NCBI GenBank assembly: GCA_050250665.1 | Contig: JBFWOF010000007.1 | Coordinates: 62,001-126,000 of the forward strand | DNA length: 64,000 nucleotides | DNA from: JADKFD01 sp050250665 | Lineage (GTDB): Bacteria; Pseudomonadota; Gammaproteobacteria; Xanthomonadales; SZUA-5 | Reading direction: 5' to 3' | Shown: positions 18,501 to 26,035 of the stretch, piece by piece | How the letters are laid out: every line of letters starts with the position of its first letter | How positions within the stretch are numbered: the stretch's first letter is position 1 | Translations under genes and position numbers: made by a program | Notes under the pieces: model-generated | What the model saw: only the letters and a program-made list of their open reading frames with translations | What the model was told of the DNA's origin: nothing | Database searches by the model: none

Positions 18501-18540
18501 AATTTCTGTGCTTCGAATTCGAGCACGCGGTGAGGAAATT
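18501..18540. promoter_or_regulatory. Interrupted palindrome in the divergent spy-like/baeS region
   Basis: Outer arms AATTTC and GAAATT flank an inner near-palindrome GTGCTTCGAATTCGAGCAC (one extra T). It lies between two divergent start codons, so it is a candidate operator. It does not match the E. coli Bae box that I know of, so BaeR binding is only a guess. Confidence 0.35.
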
Positions 18541-18624
18541 GTGGAGTTTGCTGACGCCGCCTGTTGCACAGAGGGACAAGTGGTTACTGTCACTGCAGGC
18601 GAGAACCAACCCGGATCCCCATCG

Positions 18625-20091
18625 ATGCGACTGCGAGTATGGCAACGTCTGTTCCTGGTGCTGACGGCGCTGGTGCTCGGCAGCCAGCTGCTGACCCTGT
18701 GGGCGCAGCAGCGCGTGTTCGGCCATGGGCTGCTCGATTACGTCAATGGTCTGGACCGGAGCCGGGCCGAGGCCGTGGTCGAGCAGCTCTCGGCTCTGTA
18801 CCTGCGCGAGGGCGGCTTCGAATCGCTCGCAAGCACCCAGGGACGCTTTCGGCGTCTGGTACTGCGCGCCGCAGCGGGTAGTGGGGCGGAAGGCGAGGCC
18901 CCGGTCGAAGCGCCGGCGCGACAACGCGAAGGCCGCGGACCGCCGCGTGCCCAGCGTTCTCCAGGCGCCGGGCAAACCCGACCGCCACCGCCCAAGTCTG
19001 GCGCCATTGATTTCTTTGCCCGGCTCAAACTGCAGGATGTGCAGGGCCGGGACATCGCCGGAAATCTGCGCCTTTCAGACGGACAGGCCATCGCCATCGA
19101 AGCCGATGGTGCCGTGGTCGGACAGCTGGTGCTGGCCGCATTGCCGCAGCTCAACGACGCCGCCGATCTGGCCTTTGCCCAGCAGCAGACCCAGGCCATG
19201 ACGCTGACGGCCATCGGCGTTCTGGCGCTGGCCCTGCCGCTGTCGCTGCTGCTGGCGCGGCAGTTCACGCGTCCGCTGCGATCGGTGGTCAGGGCCGCAC
19301 ATGCGTTGGCTGCCGGCAATGACGCGCCGCCGGTCGAGGTGCGCGGGCGCGACGAGCTGGCCGAGCTTGCGCAGGACTTCAACCGGCTGTCTGAACTCCA
19401 CGCGCGTAACCGCCATCTGCGGCAGCAGTGGATGGCCGATGTCTCGCATGAGCTGCGCACGCCGCTGACGGTCATCCGTGGCGAACTTGAAGCATTGACC
19501 TGCGGCGTGCGCGTGCCAGATGCGGATGCGCTGCGCTCGCTGAGCGCCGAGGCGGAGCAGCTGTCCGCATTGATCGATGATCTGTTCCAGCTCAGCCTGG
19601 CCGATCTCGGCGCGCTGGAATATCGCTTCGAGATTGTCGACCTGCGTGAACTGCTGGGCGATGCCGTGGCCGCGCACCAGCGTGCCTGCGCTGAAGCCGG
19701 GCTTGCGCTGTCCTTGGATCCGGGCTCGGAACCGCTGCCGGTGCGCGCCGATCCCCGGCGCTTGCGCCAGCTCTGCGACAACCTGCTGGTCAATGCCCGC
19801 CGCTACAGCGATCGCGGCGGCCGCGTCGAAGTGCACAGCGGTCGCGAGGGCCGCTGGGCCAGGCTGCGTATCGACGACACGCCGCCGGGCGTGGACCCGC
19901 AGCAGCTCGAACAGCTGTTCGAGCGCTTCTTCCGGGTCGAGCGTTCGCGCAGCCGCGCCGGTGGTGGCGCCGGGCTGGGACTGGCCATCTGCAAAGCCAT
20001 CGCCGAAGCCCACGGCGCGCGCATCGAAGCCTCCGCCTCGCCGCTGGGCGGATTGCGGGTTGATCTGACCATTCCGCTGGAAACAGCCTGA
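18625..20091 (+). CDS. baeS: Two-component sensor histidine kinase, BaeS-like
   Basis: The 488-residue kinase has a transmembrane helix at the N-terminus (LFLVLTALVLGSQLL), a periplasmic region containing a Pro/Arg-rich stretch (about 80-120), a second membrane helix (about 190-212), a HAMP linker, a dimerisation box SHELRTPLTVIRGELEAL with the phospho-accepting His at about 275, and an ATPase domain with N-box NLLVNARRYSD, DDTPPGVD and GAGLGLAICKAI. The H-box sequence closely follows BaeS, an envelope stress sensor. The start at 18625 fits the first membrane helix; no better ribosome binding site is seen further upstream. Confidence 0.85.
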   Translation: MRLRVWQRLFLVLTALVLGSQLLTLWAQQRVFGHGLLDYVNGLDRSRAEAVVEQLSALYLREGGFESLASTQGRFRRLVLRAAAGSGAEGEAPVEAPARQREGRGPPRAQRSPGAGQTRPPPPKSGAIDFFARLKLQDVQGRDIAGNLRLSDGQAIAIEADGAVVGQLVLAALPQLNDAADLAFAQQQTQAMTLTAIGVLALALPLSLLLARQFTRPLRSVVRAAHALAAGNDAPPVEVRGRDELAELAQDFNRLSELHARNRHLRQQWMADVSHELRTPLTVIRGELEALTCGVRVPDADALRSLSAEAEQLSALIDDLFQLSLADLGALEYRFEIVDLRELLGDAVAAHQRACAEAGLALSLDPGSEPLPVRADPRRLRQLCDNLLVNARRYSDRGGRVEVHSGREGRWARLRIDDTPPGVDPQQLEQLFERFFRVERSRSRAGGGAGLGLAICKAIAEAHGARIEASASPLGGLRVDLTIPLETA

Positions 20092-20780
20092 TGAACAGTG
20101 CACACATCCTGATCGTCGAAGACGAAGCCAAGATCGCCTCGCTGTTGCGCGATTTTCTGAGTAGCGAGGGTCATCGCATCAGTGTGCTCGGCGAAGGTAC
20201 CGAGGTCATTGCCTGGATTCGCGCGCAGAATCCCGATCTGGTGCTGCTCGACCTGATGCTGCCGGGGCGCGATGGCCTGTCGATCTGCCGCGAACTGCGG
20301 AGCTTTTCCACGGTGCCGGTGATCATGCTCACCGCCCGCGTCGAGGAGATCGACCGCCTGCTGGGGCTGGATCTGGGCGCCGACGACTACATCTGCAAGC
20401 CCTTCAGCCTGCGCGAGGTGGTTGCCCGCGTCCGCGGCCTGCTGCGCCGGGCGTCACCGGGATCGACCAGCGAGTTCATGCTCGATCCCGTGCGCTTCGA
20501 GGCCCGTTTCCGCGGCCAGCAGCTGGCCCTGACCGTCGCCGAATTCCGCCTGTTGAACGCGCTGGTATCGCAGCCGGGCCGGGTCTATGGCCGAGCCCAA
20601 CTGCTGGATCTGCTGTACCTCGATCACCGCGTGGTCACCGATCGTTCGGTGGATACCCACGTGAAGAATCTGCGCCGCAAGCTGCAGGAAGTCGCACCGG
20701 AAGCCGACCCGATACAGACCGTTTATGGCGCCGGCTACAAGTACGCGGTCCAGGTGCCGGGTAGCAGCGATCGCGGCTGA
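20091..20780 (+). CDS. baeR: Two-component response regulator, BaeR-like
   Basis: This 229-residue OmpR-type regulator has a receiver domain (ILIVEDEAKI, phospho-acceptor Asp54 in LVLLDLMLPG, Thr in VIMLTAR, Lys in ICKPFS) and a winged-helix DNA-binding domain (VDTHVKNLRRKLQ then VYGAGYKY). EEIDRLLGLDLGADDYICKPFSLREVVARV is strongly BaeR-like when read in parts. Its start codon overlaps the kinase stop by one base (TGATG), so the pair is translationally coupled. It probably activates the divergent spy-like gene. Confidence 0.88.
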   Translation: MNSAHILIVEDEAKIASLLRDFLSSEGHRISVLGEGTEVIAWIRAQNPDLVLLDLMLPGRDGLSICRELRSFSTVPVIMLTARVEEIDRLLGLDLGADDYICKPFSLREVVARVRGLLRRASPGSTSEFMLDPVRFEARFRGQQLALTVAEFRLLNALVSQPGRVYGRAQLLDLLYLDHRVVTDRSVDTHVKNLRRKLQEVAPEADPIQTVYGAGYKYAVQVPGSSDRG

Positions 20781-21060
20781 AGCCGCTCCCACAGTTGTGG
20801 TGTGTCCGCGGCTCTCAGGCCAGCGTACTCCGCCGCCCTGTGGGAGCGGACTCTGTCCGCGATCGGGGTGTCTGCGAGCAGCGCAGCTGTCAGTTCGACC
20901 CTTCGCGTCAACGTGACTTAGCTCCTGCCGGGAAAAGAGGGGCAGGGGGCAAGGGGCAGGGGACCACCCCGCCGCACGGTCAGATCGTGTAGCGAGCTTG
21001 GGCCCCTGCCACTCGCCTCCTGTTTGTTGCGCGAAAAAGCGCACCGCCAGGGGCGACCGA
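20769..21060. repeat. Dispersed ~290-base repeat, copy 1 (with ~90-base extra block)
   Basis: Arms GATCGCGGCTGAAGCCGC and GCGGACTCTGTCCGCGATC bracket a spacer (20769-20864), followed by TGCGAGC, CAGCTGTCA, CGTCAACGTGACTTA and CGCACCGCCAGGGGCGACC. The same order occurs at 28633-28840. This copy carries an extra G-rich block at about 20930-21020 (GGGGCAGGGGGCAAGGGGC). Confidence 0.8.
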
Positions 21061-21082
21061 GTCTCGGTCGACCCTGCGCGCA

Positions 21083-21145
21083 GAGACCGACGAACTCCGC
21101 ACGCGGCTCGATCGTATCGAGCCGTTGCTGGGGGCGAAGGACTGA
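21083..21145 (+). pseudogene. Remnant of a peptidase S74 gene 3' end
   Basis: The frame reads LRTRLDRIEPLLGAKD then stop, nearly the same as the last residues of the intact S74 gene ending at 23309 (LRARLDRIEQLLGAKD). The match continues past the stop into the leader of the next gene. It is the tail of a lost paralogue. Confidence 0.7.
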
Positions 21146-21232
21146 TCAAGACGTTGCGCCATAGCTCCAGTCTTGTCGCGTTTTGCGGTCGGCTCCGTAG
21201 ATGTAGATATGTCCTCAAGAGCGACGCCAGAC

Positions 21233-21496
21233 ATGCGCCTTCATCTCACACCCTTGATCCTGCTGTTGGGTCTCGCCGCGCCAGCGGCGGCCGAGTCGAA
21301 TGGCGATTCGTTTCGCGCCACCGCGACCATTGAAAAGCGCCAGGTCAGCGAGGACGGCCGTTACGCCGTGGTGGGCCAGGCCCTGCGCAAGCAGGAAACG
21401 GGCTCTGCCGACGGGCGCTATGTACTCAAGACCACCGCCGCGACCTGCAACCCCGGCGCCGACAGCCTGTTCCGCAACGGCTTTGAAAACCCCTGA
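21233..21496 (+). CDS. Small secreted protein ending in LFRNGFENP
   Basis: An 87-residue protein with a signal peptide (MRLHLTPLILLLGLAAPAAA) and a short mature region with no recognised domain. It ends in LFRNGFENP, the short C-terminal motif shared with other secreted proteins in the window. The start at 21233 is chosen for its signal peptide. Seventeen bases separate it from the S74 gene downstream, so they are likely co-transcribed. The leader resembles that of the gene at 23398. Confidence 0.6.
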   Translation: MRLHLTPLILLLGLAAPAAAESNGDSFRATATIEKRQVSEDGRYAVVGQALRKQETGSADGRYVLKTTAATCNPGADSLFRNGFENP

Positions 21497-21512
21497 TTTC
21501 CTGGAGATTCCC

Positions 21513-23309
21513 ATGCGCCTGACTCTGCTTACGCTCGCCATCGCCGGCCTGCTCGTCACCTTGCCCGCTAGCGCCGACACGCTGACCTACAGCGGCTATC
21601 TCGAATCCGGCAATGCACCCGCCAATGGTCACTTTGACCTGCGTCTGGTCACGCATGGCGACGCCAAGTTCGGCGCGCCGCTGGCGGCGCCGATCGAGTT
21701 CCCTGCGGTCGCGGTGACCGACGGCGCCTTCCGCGTCGAGTTCGAGATGCCGGCTGGCCGCGATGAGGCCTGGGTGGAACTGGCGGTGCGCGCCGCAGGC
21801 GAATCCGTCTGGAGCACGATCCCGGGGCGTACCAAGGCAAGTTCCGCACCCAGCGCGATCGGCCAGTGCTGGAGCAGCACCGGCGATGACGGCAGCAACC
21901 CGGCATTGAACTTTCTGGGCACCACCGATGCACAGCCGCTGGTGCTGCGCACGCGCAATGTGCAGAGCCTGCGGTTGGAGCCGAGCTCGATTTTGTTCAA
22001 CGGCGCACCCATTACGGCGAACGTCATCGCGGGGTCGAGCGCGAACAGCGTTACCGCAGGCGTACGTGGCGCCACGATTGCGGGAGGTGGCTTGCCCAGC
22101 GGCAACAGCGATCCTGACTTTGACGATGAAGCACCCAATCGCGTGACCGATGCCTACGGCACGGTCGGTGGTGGTTATGGCAACCGGGCCGGAGATAACG
22201 CGGGATCTGCAACGGATGCAGGCCATGCCACGGTTGCCGGCGGCACCAGGAACATCGCGACGGGGCTTGGCAGTGCCATCGCAGGAGGCTCAACGAACAC
22301 GGCGAGTGCAGTCGGCAGCAGCGTGGGCGGTGGCGGCGGGAACCTTGCAAGCGGTAATTACGGGGTTGTCGCAGGGGGCGCCCTGAATTCAGCCACCGGC
22401 GCCGGGAGCACGGTCAGCGGCGGCATTTCCAACTGTGCCGGTGGTGTCGGCTCGTGGGCGGGTGGCAACCGAGCCAAGGTGCGGCCTGGCAGCGAATCAG
22501 GCTTAGGCGGCAATGCCTGTGCAGTTGAGCTATCGCCGGACGCACTGGGCGATCACGGTACGTTTGTCTGGTCCGACAGTGGATTCGGCGGCGGCGGCAG
22601 CCCATTTGTTTCCACCGGCCCCAACCAATTCCTCGTCCGCGCCCAGGGCGGCATGGCGATCAACACCAACACCCCGACTGCCGGTGCCGCGCTCACGGTG
22701 AACGGCAATGTCGCTGTTGCCACCACCGGCTCGCTCAGCTTCGGCTCGCAAACCCGGCAGATGCTCAACCTCTGGGGCCCGGCCGGCTACGGCATTGGCG
22801 TGCAGAGCGATCGTCTCTACTTCCGCAGCTTCAGCGGCTTCAGCTGGTTCCAGGGCGGCGCGCACAACGATGCGGCCGACAACGCCGGCACCGGCGGCAC
22901 GCTGCGCATGCGCCTGTCCAATACCGGCCAGCTGCAAACCACCACCGGCACCATCAGCACGCTGTCCGACGCGCGTTTGAAGGATCAGATCGCGGACTAC
23001 TCCGGCGCACTGGATCGCATCAACGCGCTGCGCCCCGTGAGCTATCACTACCGCAACGCCGGCAAGGCCGCCTTCCAACCCGAGGGCACGCATTTGGGAT
23101 TCATCGCCCAGGAAATGCAGCAGGTCTTTCCGCAGTGGGTCAGCGAGGGCGACGACGGCCACTTGATGCTGTCGATGCGCGGCTTCGAGGCCGTCGCCGT
23201 CAGGGCGATGCAGGAGCTGAGTGCGGAGAACGACGCGATGCGGGCCGAGAACGCCGCGCTCCGCGCGCGGCTGGATCGCATCGAGCAGTTGTTGGGAGCG
23301 AAGGACTGA
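21513..23309 (+). CDS. Secreted trimeric fibre-like protein with C-terminal peptidase S74 domain
   Basis: The 598-residue protein has a signal peptide, an N-terminal domain (TLTYSGYLESGNAPANGHFDL) also found in the protein at 33456, then a Gly-rich region of repeated GGG-x-x-N-x-A units like YadA head repeats (VGGGYGNRAG, VAGGTRNIATG, IAGGSTNTASA). The C-terminus is an intramolecular chaperone of the S74 type: SDARLKDQIADYSGALDRI, LRPVSYHYR, LGFIAQEMQQVFPQWV, ending in a coiled coil. Such domains trimerise fibres and cut themselves off at the Ser of SDARLK. GGAG is six bases before the ATG. It is probably a surface fibre; no phage genes are nearby. Confidence 0.8.
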   Translation: MRLTLLTLAIAGLLVTLPASADTLTYSGYLESGNAPANGHFDLRLVTHGDAKFGAPLAAPIEFPAVAVTDGAFRVEFEMPAGRDEAWVELAVRAAGESVWSTIPGRTKASSAPSAIGQCWSSTGDDGSNPALNFLGTTDAQPLVLRTRNVQSLRLEPSSILFNGAPITANVIAGSSANSVTAGVRGATIAGGGLPSGNSDPDFDDEAPNRVTDAYGTVGGGYGNRAGDNAGSATDAGHATVAGGTRNIATGLGSAIAGGSTNTASAVGSSVGGGGGNLASGNYGVVAGGALNSATGAGSTVSGGISNCAGGVGSWAGGNRAKVRPGSESGLGGNACAVELSPDALGDHGTFVWSDSGFGGGGSPFVSTGPNQFLVRAQGGMAINTNTPTAGAALTVNGNVAVATTGSLSFGSQTRQMLNLWGPAGYGIGVQSDRLYFRSFSGFSWFQGGAHNDAADNAGTGGTLRMRLSNTGQLQTTTGTISTLSDARLKDQIADYSGALDRINALRPVSYHYRNAGKAAFQPEGTHLGFIAQEMQQVFPQWVSEGDDGHLMLSMRGFEAVAVRAMQELSAENDAMRAENAALRARLDRIEQLLGAKD

Positions 23310-23397
23310 ATTCAGCGATTGCCCACAGCGCCAGTTTTGTCGCGATTGGCGCTCGGAGTCGTAACTGACAATAAGCCCCCAAGGAACGAGCCACCTC

Positions 23398-24816
23398 ATG
23401 AGACCAACAACGATCCCTCTTGCCGCGATGCCGAGCCTTGCCTTGCCACTTGCGACTGAATCGAATGCCGTCAAGCGACGCGGATTGCTCAGCCTTGGCG
23501 TCGCAGCATTGATCGCCAGCGCCAGGTGCGCGGCGGAACCGATAGACCTGGATGTCGGGTTTGGCTTGAACGGCACAGTCTACGCACCGAACGATGCCCC
23601 GGGCTCGAACAACCGGGACCGCACGGTCGCGGTCTTCCCGATCAGTTTTGACGACTACATCGTCGTCGCCGAAACCGCGAACGCATCCGGTGGCGTGAGC
23701 CCCACGTTCGTCCGTGTGACACCGACCGGTGTCCAATCGCGCAATACCGTCAACCTCAATGTCGTGGGTGTCACCGCTGCTTGCCGGGATCCGGCCAGTG
23801 GTGGATTCGTGCTTGGCATGCGCACGACTTCGTCCCAGGGCAACGCCATCGAATTCCGCAAATACAGCGCTGTGGGCACCCAGGACATGGCGTTCGGCGC
23901 GAGCGACGGTCGTTTTGCCTACGGCTCTGGTCTCTTTGAACGGGCGGCCGAAATGACCTGCCACGACGGTAGATTCTCGGCTGCGATGTGGCTCGGAACT
24001 ACTGACGGCGACTGGACCGGATATCGAATCGTGCAGGGTCCGCTGTCCGGTGGCTCCTTGGGAAACGGCAGACTGATGCTCCCTTCCAATACGCGCACGA
24101 CCCGAACCTTGGGCAGCGGTGGCAGGGACGACGGTAAAGTGGTTTTCGTCAACGAACTCGATCAGGAAAACCAGCCCCTGTCCGTAGAGGTGCTGCAATT
24201 TGCGACCACGCAATTGAACCCGCAGCCGAGCATTGCCACCATCGCGATCGGCCAACACTGCGCGCTGGGCAGTACAAGTACCGTCGACAAGGCCCACGTC
24301 GATGGTTTGGGGCGAGTGCATGTTGCAGGCTCATCAACGATCGGCGCCACCCTCATTTCCAGCGGCAGGAAATTCAACTGGCTGATGCAGTTCAACCTAA
24401 CGGACTCTGGCACGATTGTTGCGGTTCGCTGTGGCACCCGCACGTTTGCGACGTTCAGCTTCGGTGCGATTCCGCCTGTGACGACAAACACCGCAGAAGC
24501 CTTCGAATTAACGGGCCAGTCCATCTACTTGCTCACCACGCTGGCGACCGGCAACCTGACCCCCGACACGTCGACTCCGCAGCTTCTGCGCTTCCGGACC
24601 GCCGATTTGGTTTCTGACCTTTCCTATCTGCCAACCCTCATCACCGCCCCCGGCAACACGACACCGATGCATCGCGGCCGCAGCTTGTTATTTGATACGC
24701 GCCCCGCAGATTCAAGGCTGCTGATCGCCGGCAACCGAGAATTTCAGGGCACCGACGAGGATCCGTTCGTGGTGCGCATGATCACTGCGCCGCTGTTTGC
24801 GAACGGCTTCGAATAA
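23398..24816 (+). CDS. Secreted protein with C-terminal LFANGFE motif
   Basis: The 472-residue protein starts with a longer basic leader (VKRRGLLSLGVAALIASARCAAEP), perhaps a Tat-like signal because of the twin Arg, then a segment DLDVGFGLNGTVYAPND that recalls the delta-60 repeat family, and an overall beta-rich body. It ends exactly in LFANGFE. No catalytic motif was recognised. Base composition looks lower in GC than neighbours. It lies downstream of the S74 gene with an 88-base gap that repeats the leader of the gene at 21233. Confidence 0.65.
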   Translation: MRPTTIPLAAMPSLALPLATESNAVKRRGLLSLGVAALIASARCAAEPIDLDVGFGLNGTVYAPNDAPGSNNRDRTVAVFPISFDDYIVVAETANASGGVSPTFVRVTPTGVQSRNTVNLNVVGVTAACRDPASGGFVLGMRTTSSQGNAIEFRKYSAVGTQDMAFGASDGRFAYGSGLFERAAEMTCHDGRFSAAMWLGTTDGDWTGYRIVQGPLSGGSLGNGRLMLPSNTRTTRTLGSGGRDDGKVVFVNELDQENQPLSVEVLQFATTQLNPQPSIATIAIGQHCALGSTSTVDKAHVDGLGRVHVAGSSTIGATLISSGRKFNWLMQFNLTDSGTIVAVRCGTRTFATFSFGAIPPVTTNTAEAFELTGQSIYLLTTLATGNLTPDTSTPQLLRFRTADLVSDLSYLPTLITAPGNTTPMHRGRSLLFDTRPADSRLLIAGNREFQGTDEDPFVVRMITAPLFANGFE

Positions 24817-24870
24817 GCGCGTCCAGACGCGGACGTCAGTGGCGCATCAACTGTGCGGCCTGTGCTGAAC

Positions 24871-25413
24871 TCAAACGTTGAGCAGGAAGGCCCGCGCCGT
24901 GCGCCACTGCCGTTGCACCGTGCGCAGCGATACTCCCTGCAAGGCCGCGACCTCGTCGAGGTCGAGGCCGGAGAACACGCGCAGCGCGACCAGTTCGGCG
25001 AGTTCCGGGTCGTCGCGTTCGAGCGTGCGCATCGCCGCATCCCAGTCGACCAGTTCGGTCCAGTCCTGCGGCGCGACCGGCTCTCCGCCGATTTCCGGCA
25101 TGCCATCGACGTACAGGCGGATACGTTCCAGCTCGGCTGCACGCGAACGCTGGCGGTCGATCCAGATCTGCTTCATCGCCGCGGCGGCGATGCGAAAGAA
25201 ATGCACGCGATCTTCGGCCTGAACCACGCTGCCGGCCAGCTTGAGCCAGGTTTCATTGACCAGCATGGTCGGCGACAGCGTGGCGCGCGAGTCGGCAGCG
25301 AGTCGCCGAGCGGCCAGACCGCGCAACTCCAGTTGGATGGCCCCGAACGCGGCATCGAAGGCAACCCGGTCACCTTCGGCGGCGCGGTGGATGAGTTGAG
25401 TGATCTGAGTCAT
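24871..25413 (-). CDS. ECF-type RNA polymerase sigma factor (TIGR02999/Sigma70_ECF, ECF43-like)
   Basis: This 180-residue protein has region 2 (about 10-85: LRGLAARRLAADSR, LVNETWLKL, VHFFRIAAAAMKQIWIDRQRSR) and region 4 (about 125-178: LERDDPELAELVALRVFSGLDLDEVAALQGVSLRTVQRQW). The acidic DAED-type motif before LVNE is replaced by SPTM, with Thr49 at the position where ECF43 members are phosphorylated by a partner kinase. It is encoded divergently from a Ser/Thr kinase (25732) and convergent with a secreted-protein gene. Activation by that kinase is inferred, and the kinase copy here is damaged. Confidence 0.8.
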   Translation of the reverse strand: MTQITQLIHRAAEGDRVAFDAAFGAIQLELRGLAARRLAADSRATLSPTMLVNETWLKLAGSVVQAEDRVHFFRIAAAAMKQIWIDRQRSRAAELERIRLYVDGMPEIGGEPVAPQDWTELVDWDAAMRTLERDDPELAELVALRVFSGLDLDEVAALQGVSLRTVQRQWRTARAFLLNV

Positions 25414-25452
25414 CGGATGGGGGCGCTGGAACCTCGGTTGAACGCACTTCGA

Positions 25453-25615
25453 CTAGTGTGGTGTCCCAAAAGTAATTCCACTAATTTCCGATGGATGTGG
25501 TCGCGAGGCAAGGCGCGAGAAGGAAGCTGTAGCAGCGCTACAGCGACGCCGCGCAACGCAGCATCGGGGCCACAGACGCGGAGATTAGTGAAGGACTGCT
25601 GGGACACCACACTAG
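25453..25615. mobile_element. MITE-like element flanked by TA, inverted ends GTGTGGTGTCCCA
   Basis: The 163-base segment begins CTAGTGTGGTGTCCCA and ends TGGGACACCACACTAG. The 13-base perfect terminal repeats lie inside TA dinucleotides, and imperfect complementarity extends another ~22 bases (CACTAATTTCCG versus CACTAATCTCCG read inverted). It holds no gene. TA flanks fit an IS630/Tc1-type MITE. It sits in the shared promoter region of the divergent sigma factor and kinase. Confidence 0.65.
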
Positions 25616-25731
25616 CTTAGCAGGCTGTCGAAACGAGCCTGTAGAGGTGACCAGGAGGCAGCGCAACATCACAGGTTTAGGCAACGCCCGGCGGCTTGCT
25701 GAATCCCTGAGCGCGCGGCTAGTCTTCGGCG

Positions 25732-26035
25732 ATGCACAACCCGCTGCGCGAGCGCTGGCCCGAGGTGAAGGCGCTGTTCGAAGCAGCGTCGATGCAGCCC
25801 CGCGCCGAGCGTTCGGCATGGTTGGCGACTCAGCCAGCCGACGCCGCGTTGCGCGCCGCGGTGGTCGCGATGCTGGCCGACGCCGACTCCGATACCGTCG
25901 GCGCCGAAGCACGCGATTTGGAACCAGAGTCTGCCGAGGGTCAGTACATCGGGCGCTACCGGATCCTGCGCACCTTGGGCCGCGGTGGCATGGGTGTGGT
26001 CTATCTCGCCGAACAGGCAAATCCGCAGCGCCTGA
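25732..26035 (+). pseudogene. 5' fragment of Ser/Thr kinase, frame broken at the N-lobe
   Basis: From the ATG at 25732 the frame encodes an N-terminal helical region and the kinase start IGRYRILRTLGRGGMGVVYLAEQANPQR, including the glycine loop. It then runs into non-homologous sequence (to a stop at 26139). The kinase continues in another frame from 26036 with MLARLSHPGIAHIVEV. The segment that should hold the beta-3 Lys (VALK type) and the alpha-C helix is absent, so some 35-45 codons plus a non-multiple of three were lost near 26020-26040. Confidence 0.7.

Noticed and set aside
16812..18533. 573-residue open frame on the plus strand
   Set aside because: It runs antisense to the DUF1996 and Spy-like genes, has biased Arg/Gly/Ala composition and no domain; it is a shadow of high-GC coding DNA.
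21513..23309. Phage tail fibre within a prophage
   Set aside because: The S74 domain occurs in phage, but no phage structural, integrase or lysis genes lie nearby and the protein has a signal peptide.
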